64,000 nt of DNA from Gracilimonas mengyeensis. GTDB lineage: Bacteria > Bacteroidota > Rhodothermia > Balneolales > Balneolaceae. The notes beneath the pieces were generated by a model. That model was given only the letters and a program-made list of their open reading frames with translations, searched no databases and had not been told where the DNA came from. Made by a program: the position numbers and the translations under genes. Below, piece after piece: positions 47,238 through 55,765 of the stretch. Location: the NCBI RefSeq assembly GCF_900182705.1, contig NZ_FXTP01000017.1:1-64000 (forward strand), written 5' to 3'. Each line of letters opens with the position of its first letter. Within the stretch, counting starts at the first letter, position 1.

Positions 47238-47783
47238 ATGAACAAACAATACGGCATATTTACTGAACCGGGCACGGTTCAATTTGAACGATTACTTCCA
47301 GGACCTGCAGAGCGGATTTGGGATTACCTCACCAAATCTGAATTAAAGGCCAAATGGTTTTGCGCCGGTGATGTACAGCCTGAAACGGGTGGCAAGGTAG
47401 AATTCCGGTTTCAGCATAAAAATCTATCAGGAGAGGATGATCCTATCCCCAAAAAATATGAAGACATGGAAGATGGCTCCTCCTCAGAGGGACGTGTTAC
47501 CGAATGGAATCCTCCCAAAAAACTCAGTTATACCTGGGACGAGGATGAAGGCGAAGACTCAGAAGTAACCTTTGAACTCATCCCTAAAAAAGATGGCAAG
47601 GTTTTGTTACGTTTAACGCACCGACGATTAGGTGATGATCTGGACACCCTTTCCGGAGTGGGCGCCGGCTGGCATACTCACCTCGGTATTTTGGTTGATG
47701 TGCTGGAAGGTCGTAAACCCAAAGGATTTTGGTCGATACATATGCCTCTGGAAGAAGAGTACAAACGGATTGTCAGTGAATAG
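47238..47783 (+). CDS. SRPBCC (AHSA1-like) domain protein
   Basis: A 181-residue START-fold protein: 'VQFERLLPGPAERIWDYLTK' (about 15-34), 'KAKWFCAGDVQPETGGKVEF' and 'WNPPKKLSYTWDEDEGEDSE'. I start at 47238, which has GAGGAA 6-10 bases upstream, not at 47226. It is the likely partner of the ArsR gene at 46298, separated from it by the DUF433/DUF5615 pair on the other strand. Confidence 0.9.
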   Translation: MNKQYGIFTEPGTVQFERLLPGPAERIWDYLTKSELKAKWFCAGDVQPETGGKVEFRFQHKNLSGEDDPIPKKYEDMEDGSSSEGRVTEWNPPKKLSYTWDEDEGEDSEVTFELIPKKDGKVLLRLTHRRLGDDLDTLSGVGAGWHTHLGILVDVLEGRKPKGFWSIHMPLEEEYKRIVSE

Positions 47784-47801
47784 TTATTAGTTATTTGGAA
47801 T

Positions 47802-48386
47802 ATGTGGGGAGTTAAGAAGCTTGAAAAAGATAGTGAGCATCTGAAGTTTAAAATACAGGAAGATGGACAAACTATATCAAATAAGCAGTGTTTAAAACTA
47901 TTGAAAGGGAAACCGGCGTTTGTAGAATGGTATAACGGATTCCTGGCCGATTGCCCTTTTGAAGCTTTCTTTTGGGAAAACAAGCCGATGACCCAACATA
48001 ACCTGACTGAGGACTACGAATGCAACCTTGTTGAAAGTGATTTGCTTGCACGGGTTTCTCCTGACACCCAAACCTTCCGGTCTCACTTCCGGGAAAACAA
48101 GAATGCTGTATCATTTACGAACCTGGGCGGTGATGCCCAATTGGTAGCCCCCTGCCCTGTGTCAGCACACAGCGACTATACCCAAATTGGAAATTTTGTA
48201 CGAAAAGCTCCGGAAGAACAAATACTCGAATTCTGGCAATTAGTAGGAAAAGAAATGGAGGCTCATATCAGCGATAATCCAAAGTGGCTCAGCACCTCTG
48301 GCCTTGGGGTGTACTGGCTGCACGTTCGCATCGATTCCACCCCAAAATACTATCAAACCAAAGAATATAAAGTGGTTAGTGGTTAG
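47802..48386 (+). CDS. conserved protein, DUF6940-like
   Basis: A 194-residue soluble protein with no signal peptide. 'FVEWYNGFLADCPFEAFFWE' and 'NPKWLSTSGLGVYWLHVRID' look like a conserved family I associate with DUF6940; the assignment is from memory of the motifs. Function unknown. It lies 18 bases after the SRPBCC gene, on the same strand, so probably the same transcript. Confidence 0.65.
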   Translation: MWGVKKLEKDSEHLKFKIQEDGQTISNKQCLKLLKGKPAFVEWYNGFLADCPFEAFFWENKPMTQHNLTEDYECNLVESDLLARVSPDTQTFRSHFRENKNAVSFTNLGGDAQLVAPCPVSAHSDYTQIGNFVRKAPEEQILEFWQLVGKEMEAHISDNPKWLSTSGLGVYWLHVRIDSTPKYYQTKEYKVVSG

Positions 48387-48496
48387 TGAAACCTTGGCGA
48401 AGCTATTGCATAAGGCAAACTTTCAATTCAAAACTCAACATTCATCATTCAAAATTAATCCTTCATTTTAATCTTAAATTTTGAATCCAAAAAATA

Positions 48497-49546
48497 CTAT
48501 CCCTGCGTCCTCTCCCGCCATTTCTTGTATTCCAGGCGACGCCGGTGAGCTTTCAAATAGCGTTCATCCTCGGCATAGGTAGTCGGATAGATTTCAGGCA
48601 CAGGCTTGGGATTCATCTCTTCATCCACATTTACAAAAGTGAAGGTACAAACATTGGACAGAGCCCGCACTACCTGATCGTGACTAATACGCTCAATACT
48701 GATTTCAATGCTCAATGAAGTGTTCCCGGTGTAGGTTATGCGGCTGGTAAAATCCAGTTTATCGCCAATACGGACCGGGTTATAAAAATTGATGCGATTT
48801 ACCCGTACAAATACTGGCCGGTTTGGGGTGATTTCTTCAGCGTGCATCATAGCCAGTTCAAAAGCCCGGCGAATCACATAACCACCAAATATTTTCTTTG
48901 GCACATTCTCGTGTTCAGGGAACATGCGCTCCCAATTACCCCGAACAAGGTCGCCAGCCAGCAAGCCATCAAACCCCGGCTCTTCCTGTGCCTGATGGAT
49001 ATTCCGTAACATGGCATATTCTTCTTTGCTGGGCGGTTGCTGCAGGGCATCCATCTGGTTCCGGTATTCTTTGCGACGTGCTATGGCTGATTCATATCGT
49101 TTCTTTTCCAGTTCGTCCTCGTATTCCAGCGGATCAATGGGCAGGCTTTTTGCTTTGCCATCTTTCTCCAGGCGTGCTACCATGGTAAAATAACAAGAGG
49201 CCAGCGAATCGCCTTCTTCTCCATCCTGATCAACCCGAATACCCACTTCCATCGAAGTACGGCCCACATAATTGATGCGGGCGTGCAGGTTTAAATCACG
49301 GTGAATATCCACAGGGGTACGCAGCATAATGTCATCAATAGCTGCGGTCACCACCTTTGCATTTTCATTAATGCGGTGCACGTATTCCAGGGCGATGTCT
49401 TCCGCCAGCTTGTCCAGCTCTTCCAACAGTTTACCCCATCGCAGGTTTCCGGGAATATCTTTATCCACAATCATGAAGCGGCGACGTAAGTTTTCATCGC
49501 TGCTAAATTTTAGTACACGGCTTTTGGAGGTATCTACAGGTCTCAT
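48497..49546 (-). CDS. acyl-CoA thioesterase, two hotdog domains
   Basis: A 349-residue enzyme with two hotdog domains (about 45-165 and 205-330). The first contains 'KVVTAAIDDIMLRTPVDIHR' and the second 'IFGGYVIRRAFELAMMHAEE' and 'VFVRVNRINFYNPVRIGDKL', as in mitochondrial/bacterial acyl-CoA thioesterases of the ACOT9 type. It hydrolyses acyl-CoA thioesters. The start at 49546 excludes a longer reading that would translate the heptamer repeat at 49548-49582. Confidence 0.88.
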   Translation of the reverse strand: MRPVDTSKSRVLKFSSDENLRRRFMIVDKDIPGNLRWGKLLEELDKLAEDIALEYVHRINENAKVVTAAIDDIMLRTPVDIHRDLNLHARINYVGRTSMEVGIRVDQDGEEGDSLASCYFTMVARLEKDGKAKSLPIDPLEYEDELEKKRYESAIARRKEYRNQMDALQQPPSKEEYAMLRNIHQAQEEPGFDGLLAGDLVRGNWERMFPEHENVPKKIFGGYVIRRAFELAMMHAEEITPNRPVFVRVNRINFYNPVRIGDKLDFTSRITYTGNTSLSIEISIERISHDQVVRALSNVCTFTFVNVDEEMNPKPVPEIYPTTYAEDERYLKAHRRRLEYKKWRERTQG

Positions 49547-49547
49547 A

Positions 49548-49582
49548 GTTGCTGGTTGCTGGTTGCTGGTTGCTGGTTGCTG
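49548..49582 (+). repeat. heptamer tandem repeat, five GTTGCTG units
   Basis: Five exact units of GTTGCTG (on the minus strand CAGCAAC) directly before the thioesterase start codon, in its leader. In-frame with the gene it would extend the protein by Gln-Gln-Pro-Ala-Thr-like text; slippage here could alter spacing between promoter, ribosome site and start. Confidence 0.9.
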
Positions 49583-49654
49583 GTAAATTTGTCTTTTTTT
49601 GTGGGATGAATTCAAAGTAACTAAACTTCATTTGTGCCTCATAAATATTCACCG

Positions 49655-49712
49655 CCTAACGCAAGCGTCCCGCTTGTGGAATGACCTACAAGTCCTGATT
49701 GGTAAATACAAC
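49655..49712. repeat. CAAGCGTCCCGCTTG palindrome with flanking conserved tail
   Basis: CAAGCGTCCCGCTTGTGG, then AAGTCCTGATTGGTAAATAC. Similar text recurs at 50594-50640 (CAAGCGTCTCGCTTGTGG, then GTTTGGTAGATACAAC), so the pair brackets the methyltransferase gene. The rest of the gap up to 49870 has no gene. Confidence 0.7.
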
Positions 49713-49870
49713 CCTAATCTGCTCTAAAAGGCTTGCGATACTTACTTGGTAAAGTTCTTCAGTCCGTCTTGATTCACTCAGGTAAACTTGTCAAAAGTTT
49801 GGGGATAAGAAAAATAAATTTCCACAAAATTCGGCAAACCTCGTAGCTCTTTCTTTTTTATACTGACGAC

Positions 49871-50551
49871 ATGAATTCTGCAGAACTTTCATCCCAGCTT
49901 AGAAAACCAACCGGAGCCAACGGACTTGAAATAGCCGAGGCACTTAATGATTCAAACAAAAGCCTGTACGAACTTACCTTTGAGATGATAGCGCCGGAAT
50001 CAGGTCATCACCTTTTGGAAATCGGCTTTGGCAATGGCAAGCACTTTCCAAAGTATTTTGAGAAGGAACAAAACCTACAACTGACCGGTGTTGATTTTTC
50101 AAAAGATATGTGCCAGGCTGCCCGGCAGCTTAATGCTTCCCTGATTGAAACTGGCAAGCTTACTATTCATTGTGATGAGACCTCTTCTCTGCCCTTTCCC
50201 GAAGCACACTTTGATATGGCCATCGCTCTGAATGTAATCTACTTTTTGGATCCTCCCGAAACACATCTCAGAGAAATTCACCGCGTACTGAAACCCAACG
50301 GTTTGTTCTTAATAGGATATCGCCCGCGCCATACGGTAGAACACCTCGATTTTACCAAGCAGGGATTTACCCTGTATGAAGCAAATGAGCTTATTTCACT
50401 ATTAGAGAATAACGGTTTTCAGATAGTTAAAGAGCAGAATCAAGTAAGCAGTAAAACATCCGTAGAGGGAAAGGAAGTCACCGTAAAAGACGCCTGCCTT
50501 CTCGTAAAAAAAATCGCTCCGACGCAAAGCGCACGGAGCGAAAATCAATAG
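49871..50551 (+). CDS. class I SAM-dependent methyltransferase
   Basis: A 226-residue methyltransferase_11-type enzyme. The SAM-binding motif I is 'GHHLLEIGFGNGKHFPKYFE' (about 39-58), followed by 'LTGVDFSKDMCQAARQL' and 'FDMAIALNVIYFLDPPETHL' (motif IV region, about 114-133). Substrate cannot be told. Its flanks carry CAAGCG palindromes on both sides. Confidence 0.9.
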   Translation: MNSAELSSQLRKPTGANGLEIAEALNDSNKSLYELTFEMIAPESGHHLLEIGFGNGKHFPKYFEKEQNLQLTGVDFSKDMCQAARQLNASLIETGKLTIHCDETSSLPFPEAHFDMAIALNVIYFLDPPETHLREIHRVLKPNGLFLIGYRPRHTVEHLDFTKQGFTLYEANELISLLENNGFQIVKEQNQVSSKTSVEGKEVTVKDACLLVKKIAPTQSARSENQ

Positions 50552-50593
50552 CTGATTGCTAAGCCATACCTGCCCATGAATACCTTATACTCT

Positions 50594-50670
50594 ACCGCAA
50601 GCGTCTCGCTTGTGGGCTAAGTTATAAGCCTGGTTTGGTAGATACAACAATGGTACAAGCGGGACGCTTG
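50594..50670. repeat. facing pair of CAAGCG...CGCTTG palindromes
   Basis: CAAGCGTCTCGCTTG (50598-50612) and CAAGCGGGACGCTTG (50656-50670) lie in opposite orientation with 43 bases between. They match the palindrome at 49655. No terminator T-run follows. Confidence 0.7.
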
Positions 50671-50682
50671 CACCAGGTGTAA

Positions 50683-50745
50683 ATAGCTGATAGCTGATAG
50701 CTGATAGCTGATAGCTGATAGCTGATAGCTGATAGCTGATAGCTG
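50683..50745 (+). repeat. heptamer tandem repeat, nine ATAGCTG units
   Basis: Nine exact copies of ATAGCTG in 63 bases, in the convergent gap between the methyltransferase and the secreted nuclease-like gene. The unit length equals that of the GTTGCTG repeat at 49548-49582, 1.1 kb away. Confidence 0.95.
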
Positions 50746-50762
50746 AGCCTAAAAGCCCGTCA

Positions 50763-53345
50763 TTACTTAATCAACATCATCTTGCGGGTAAAGTGCTGCC
50801 CGGCCGCTGTTGACAAACGGTAAATGTACATCCCACTAGATAGGTTGGAGGCATCAAACTGTACTTCGTGACTCCCAGCAGCCATTCGCTCGCCGCTTAC
50901 CAGGGAAGCCACTTCACGACCAAGCATATCATATACTTTCAGGTTAACCGTGCTGTTCTGCGCCAGCTGGTAGCTTATAACGGTCGTTGGGTTGAAGGGG
51001 TTAGGATAGTTTTGATTCAGGGCAAAGTCAGTGGGCTGACCATCAACAATTGGTTCGTTGCTAACGGTTCCCTCGAAAGTAAAGCGGGTCCATATTGGGT
51101 AGTGATCCGAAGTGGAGCTCAGGTAACTGCCGATATAATTGGTGTTTTCCACCCGCTCGGTCCCTTCGAAATATTCATCCGACAGCTCGGAAGTAATGGT
51201 GATATGGTCGATTACAGAACCGCTGCTTTGAGATGAAAATCCGGCATCTTCCAAGCTCTGTGTGATGACCGTGTATTCGGTATCATCCACGAAGTTTTTG
51301 TAGGGAGAATCCTGCCCCGAGGTAATAGAGCCCGTTACATTATCATTATAATCACCCAGGAAAATCACATTGTCTTCGCCGTGGGCTTGATCCAAATACA
51401 ATTTGAGTTCACGTGATGCATTTTCTCTTTGGTTGTACGAATCGGAATCATCAAAAGCCTTGGCATGGATGTTAAAGGCGAATATATCTCTGGACTGACC
51501 GTCTATGGTTGCAGTGAAGTTGAACATCAACGGAAAACGGGCAAAGCTGCTGCTGTTGCCACCGGCCCAATAGTTGGAAGTCATGCCGTCAGAAATCACC
51601 CCGGAATCCAGTGAATCAATTTCACTGCGTTTGAATAAGTATGCTGTTTTTTGGTTTTGGGAGAAATCCGCAAGTACACCACCGTAAGCCTCGAGAGAAT
51701 CCACTAAATCTGCAAAAAGTGTGGGATTTGAAATTTCCTGGAAGGCGTAAACCTCAGCATCTATAGTTTCAACTACAGTCATTACATTTTCAAACTGCTC
51801 CTGATCATCTTCCGGGCCATTGCTGGCAGATCCAAACCATTCAATATTCCAGGTAACCACTTCAAAGGTTTCATCCCTGGAGATGTCTTCACCGGGATAA
51901 GTCGTTTCTTCGGCATCTACATCATCCGTATCCCGGGGAAGAAGTTGGTAAGTACCACGGAATTGTCCCACAACTCCTACAACGGTGGTTTCACCTTGCG
52001 GTGCTTCTGCTCCCACTAAATTGGTAAAGTTGTCGATACGGAGTTCTCCGGTTCCTGTGTTATCAGAAATATCGTAATTGGTATTGCCCTGGAACGCTCC
52101 GCTGTGATCAATATCCACGTTCATTGAAACCAGCTGGCTTTCAAAATCACCAGAATTCATCTGTTGAACGGTGATAGCTACGGGCTCCACCGTTTTGTTG
52201 CCTTCGGGATAATTAGAATAGGAAGTAGCATCTACAATCTGTAGTAAATCATTAAAAAAGCCGATCTCACCGGTTACTACTACAGAATCCCCACGTTCTA
52301 TATCTAAAGTAAATTCCTCTCGCATTCTGGCAAAATCAAACCATGCGATGCCACCACTTTCATCCTGAAAATAAACCGGTCCCGCAAATTCGTCTGTTAC
52401 GGTTACATGTCCGCTAACGGTTACCTGTGTTCCTTCGGATAGCTCTCTGGCTTCTGCAATTGAGATAGCCGTACCCGTTTCAATTCCTTCACCCAGCACA
52501 TCCAGCGTGAATGCACTTTCGTTTGTGGCATTGCTGTTTATTTGCAGCTGTCCCTGGAATGCGCCTTCGCTGTCAGGACTAAAGGTCAGTACGGTTTCCG
52601 CCGACTCGTTAAAGCCAAGGGTGATGCCTTCAAGGTCGTCAGAAAGACTGAAGCCGTTCCCCTGAATCGTCGCTTCCGATACTACCAGCGGTTCATTGCC
52701 AAGATTTGTTACTTCTATCGTCTTCGTTTTGCTGGACGATATGGTTGTTTGAGAAAAAGTTAGGCTACCACCTGAGCTTATTTCACTGCCGTCAACGTCT
52801 ACGGCCAGGGTTGGTTCTTCAGCGGGAGCTATATAATCTGAAATCTGTACATCATCCAGGTTCATGCGATCATCACCAGAAGCATGCACAAATTTAAAGC
52901 GGATGTTACCTTCTACATCTACCGGCAAACTTACTTCCCGGAGATTCTCAGTAGCTTCAACAGCCTCTCCCAGGTCCTGCCAATTGCTTCCCTGATCGGT
53001 GGAATATTGAACTTGCAGGGTATTGCCAGAGCTGCTTCCGTAATTGGCCAGGTAAAAAGAAATCTCACTGGCACCGTTGGGATAATCGAACTCCATATAA
53101 ATATTGGCTGCAATTCCATCCCGGCGATCAAGACGTACGCCTTGGGTACCATTGTAATTATCATTATCTAAATTCCCCAGAAGTGCTTCTTCCATAAACC
53201 AATCACCTGAAGCAAGGGTAACGGAACCGGCGGCATAACTACCTTTACTTCCATCTTCAAAATCTTCAAATAACTGGGCCTGGGCCGGTATAGCGGTAAT
53301 GAATAAGGCAAAAAGGGCGATAAAGGTGGTAACTGCTTTTCTCAT
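50763..53345 (-). CDS. secreted endonuclease/exonuclease/phosphatase family protein with type-9-like sorting domain
   Basis: An 860-residue exported protein; signal peptide 'FIALFALFITAIPAQAQ' (about 7-24). Then a carbohydrate-binding-like jelly roll (about 30-175), a choice-of-anchor/Ig-like repeat (about 185-285), an OB-fold-like region (about 290-480) and an endonuclease/exonuclease/phosphatase domain (about 500-760) with 'VVTWNIEWFG', 'YAFQEI', 'FAFNIHAKA', 'IFLGDYNDN' and 'TSDHYPIWTRF' in catalytic order. The end has 'NYPNPFNPTTVISYQL' and 'LSSGMYIYRLSTA', a type-9-like sorting module. Likely an extracellular nuclease. The first-Met reading from 53381 adds 12 residues before the signal peptide and is not preferred. 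Confidence 0.9.
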   Translation of the reverse strand: MRKAVTTFIALFALFITAIPAQAQLFEDFEDGSKGSYAAGSVTLASGDWFMEEALLGNLDNDNYNGTQGVRLDRRDGIAANIYMEFDYPNGASEISFYLANYGSSSGNTLQVQYSTDQGSNWQDLGEAVEATENLREVSLPVDVEGNIRFKFVHASGDDRMNLDDVQISDYIAPAEEPTLAVDVDGSEISSGGSLTFSQTTISSSKTKTIEVTNLGNEPLVVSEATIQGNGFSLSDDLEGITLGFNESAETVLTFSPDSEGAFQGQLQINSNATNESAFTLDVLGEGIETGTAISIAEARELSEGTQVTVSGHVTVTDEFAGPVYFQDESGGIAWFDFARMREEFTLDIERGDSVVVTGEIGFFNDLLQIVDATSYSNYPEGNKTVEPVAITVQQMNSGDFESQLVSMNVDIDHSGAFQGNTNYDISDNTGTGELRIDNFTNLVGAEAPQGETTVVGVVGQFRGTYQLLPRDTDDVDAEETTYPGEDISRDETFEVVTWNIEWFGSASNGPEDDQEQFENVMTVVETIDAEVYAFQEISNPTLFADLVDSLEAYGGVLADFSQNQKTAYLFKRSEIDSLDSGVISDGMTSNYWAGGNSSSFARFPLMFNFTATIDGQSRDIFAFNIHAKAFDDSDSYNQRENASRELKLYLDQAHGEDNVIFLGDYNDNVTGSITSGQDSPYKNFVDDTEYTVITQSLEDAGFSSQSSGSVIDHITITSELSDEYFEGTERVENTNYIGSYLSSTSDHYPIWTRFTFEGTVSNEPIVDGQPTDFALNQNYPNPFNPTTVISYQLAQNSTVNLKVYDMLGREVASLVSGERMAAGSHEVQFDASNLSSGMYIYRLSTAAGQHFTRKMMLIK

Positions 53346-53473
53346 AAATCGAATGACATCTATTAAAATTTGAGGGGACAAAGTATAGGGCTTTTATAAA
53401 CGCAGTGCGTATTGGAAATCGTTTTTTAACATATCAATAATGTTATTGGGTGTAGGAGCCCTTCTCTTTACAC

Positions 53474-54170
53474 GATCTTTTAAGTCTGAGACTTAAAAGT
53501 ACAAGCAAGCGAATAACAGACATGGTACGATGACAGAAATCTGCAATTCTCCGACTTGCTTACCAACCAAGAGCTTTGACATGAATATTTTTACTTAGAA
53601 ACTATTTTAATCCTTAGCACCAACACCTCACACAATCAAAACAGGAACTACTGTTTTGATTGATCTCTCCTCGAGGAGAGACTTTAACGAGTCGTAAAAA
53701 CCGTTTATAAACCGTACTACGGATCTTTTTAGTCTTGGACTTAAAAGTGTAAGCAAGCGGAAGACAGACATGGCACAATGACTGAAGTCTGCAAGTCTCC
53801 GACTTGCTTACCGTCTCGGAGCATGGCAGGATTATTCTTGCTTAGGCAACTACTTTAGTCCTTGGCACCATTTACCCACCCCTTTATCCCCGCCCAAGCG
53901 GGGGAATTCTTTGGTATGATTTAGGTTGTCTTAAACAAAAATCCATTGGTAGCCTATATTAACCTCGAACCGATCTTTTAAGTCTGAGACTTTAGAGTAC
54001 CAGTAAAAAGATCGCAGATATGATTCGATGTTGAAAACTGCAAGTCTCCGACTTGCTTACCGTCTCGATGTCTGGCAGGATTATTCTTGCTTAGGCAACT
54101 ACTTTAGTCCTTGGCACCATTTACCCACCCCTCCCCGAATAACTCGGGGCCGCCCATGCGGGGAAATTCA
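53474..54170. repeat. three 250-bp tandem repeat units
   Basis: The 938-base gap before the ergothioneine gene contains three imperfect copies starting at 53474, 53722 and 53972 with GATCTTTTAAGTCTGAGACTT or a variant. Each carries CAAGCAAG-type arms facing CTCCGACTTGCTTACC. Units 2 and 3 share GGCAGGATTATTCTTGCTTA and CTTTAGTCCTTGGCACC. Unit 1 additionally has CTCTCCTCGAGGAGAG and ATCAAAACAGGAACTACTGT/TTTTGAT hairpins. No open reading frame of interest is present. Confidence 0.8.
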
Positions 54171-54283
54171 ACGATGAGATTTGTGGGTGAGTTCAACAAA
54201 ATATCACTTCTATAAAGCATTTGGATGGAATAGAGGTTTTTAGCTCCCTATTGGTTTGCTAATTAAAACTTAGGTCAGAAAAA

Positions 54284-55576
54284 TTATTTAGCCAGACGAA
54301 TTCCATTAAACTGCCAGCGCTCGTTGGCATGGAAAAAATTACGATAGGTCTTTCGGAAGTGTGATTTCGAGGTAGCGCAAGAGCCTCCCCTCAGTACATA
54401 CTGGTTACACATGAACTTGCCGTTATATTCTCCCAGGGCGCCGGGCAGCGGCTTGTATCCGGGATAGGGGGCATAAGAACTTTGTGTCCACTGCCATACG
54501 GTTCCAAACATCTGCTTAAGGCCTGCTTTGGCACTTTGGAGTGCCACAGGATGCAAATGACCTGCATCTGCAAAAGGCCCTGATATTTCTACCGCCTCAG
54601 CCGCTACCTCCCACTCTTGCTCGGTCGGCAAGCGGTAGCCTTTCCAGCGGGCATAGGCGTCTGCTTCAAAGTAGCTTACATGGGTAACCGGTTCATTGGG
54701 ATCTACTTTCTGTTTACCACTCAGGGTAAACTGATACCACTCACCGTCTTTCTTTTCCCAATAAAGCGGGGCTTTCCAGCCATCATCTCTGACCGTGGAA
54801 AAACCTTCGTCCAGCCACCACTTGGGTTCTCCATAAGCGCCGGATTCTACAAATCGTATAAACTCGGCATTGGTTACCAGGCGATTAGCCAGTTCAAAAT
54901 CATGGATGTAAGTTTTGTGCCGTGGAAATTCGTTATCGTAGCCAAAGTCGCTGCCGGCATGGCCTACTTCATATACGCCTTCTTCAAAGGAAGTCCAGCT
55001 CAATTCCGGTACCGATTCTACCCTTGGCCGCTCCACTTCTTTGTAGGAAATATCCAGAGGGTTTTGAGCAAACATGTACTTCAGATCGGTCATCAGCAAC
55101 TCCTGATGCTGCTGCTCATGGTGTATCCCAATTTCAATGATGGGCGCCCATTCCTCATATTGCTGCTCACTGGCATTTTGAATCAGGTTGATGACATGCT
55201 CGTTGATACTTTCACGGTATTCAAACACTTGCTTCACGGTGGGACGAGAGATATTCCCACGCCGGGCCCGGCAATGAGGCACACCGGTTTGCAGATAATA
55301 GGAATTAAATAGATAACTATATTGTGGATGGATGGGATCGTAATCCTCCAGTTCTTTCTCCAACAAAAAGGTCTCAAAAAACCAGGTAGTATGGGCCAGA
55401 TGCCATTTGGCCGGACTTGCACTCTCCGTTACCTGTATAACATAATCTTCGATCTCAAGAGGATCTGTAATTTCTTCGGTAAAACTTCGTACGGTTTTGA
55501 AGTGCTTGGTTAATTCCTTTCTGGAAGGCAGATTGGATTTTTTATTGAGTGTTTCTTCGGCCGTTACCGTTTCCAT
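54284..55576 (-). CDS. egtB: EgtB-like ergothioneine biosynthesis sulfoxide synthase
   Basis: A 430-residue protein with an N-terminal DinB_2 domain (about 15-165, iron-binding 'HHEQQHQELLMTDLKYMF', the HxxxHxE motif near 150-156) and a C-terminal FGE-sulfatase domain (about 185-430, 'RFVESGAYGEPKWWLDEG', 'RLPTEQEWEVAAEA', 'WQWTQSSYAPYPGY', 'NQYVLRGGSCATSKSHFR'). EgtB joins a thiol to trimethylhistidine with oxygen, the key step to the antioxidant ergothioneine. EgtD is not in the window, so completeness of the pathway is unknown; ovothiol-type OvoA is less likely as it has an extra methyltransferase domain. Confidence 0.92.
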   Translation of the reverse strand: METVTAEETLNKKSNLPSRKELTKHFKTVRSFTEEITDPLEIEDYVIQVTESASPAKWHLAHTTWFFETFLLEKELEDYDPIHPQYSYLFNSYYLQTGVPHCRARRGNISRPTVKQVFEYRESINEHVINLIQNASEQQYEEWAPIIEIGIHHEQQHQELLMTDLKYMFAQNPLDISYKEVERPRVESVPELSWTSFEEGVYEVGHAGSDFGYDNEFPRHKTYIHDFELANRLVTNAEFIRFVESGAYGEPKWWLDEGFSTVRDDGWKAPLYWEKKDGEWYQFTLSGKQKVDPNEPVTHVSYFEADAYARWKGYRLPTEQEWEVAAEAVEISGPFADAGHLHPVALQSAKAGLKQMFGTVWQWTQSSYAPYPGYKPLPGALGEYNGKFMCNQYVLRGGSCATSKSHFRKTYRNFFHANERWQFNGIRLAK

Positions 55577-55704
55577 CTTGTTACCTCTTTTCTAATCTAA
55601 AATTGAATCCCTGTTAACCTCTTATTTAAATTCTTATCACAGCAAATTAGTTCGGATAAGAAAACATCTCTTTCAATCTACCATAAATAAGTTTTTGATG
55701 AGAA

Positions 55705-55740
55705 TAAAAAAAGCCCCACAATTACTTGCAGGGCTTTTTT
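55705..55740 (-). terminator. Rho-independent terminator after folE2
   Basis: On the minus strand AAAAAAGCCC pairs with GGGCTTTTTT around TGCAAGTAATTGTGG, ending in T-rich sequence. It lies 25 bases beyond the FolE2 stop codon; the opposite strand also shows a T-run. Confidence 0.85.
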
Positions 55741-55765
55741 ATGATTTCATTTGTTAGATGATCGC

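Noticed and set aside
50683-50745. Possible CRISPR-like array at the ATAGCTG repeat
   Set aside because: Repeats are seven bases with no spacers; it is a simple tandem array.
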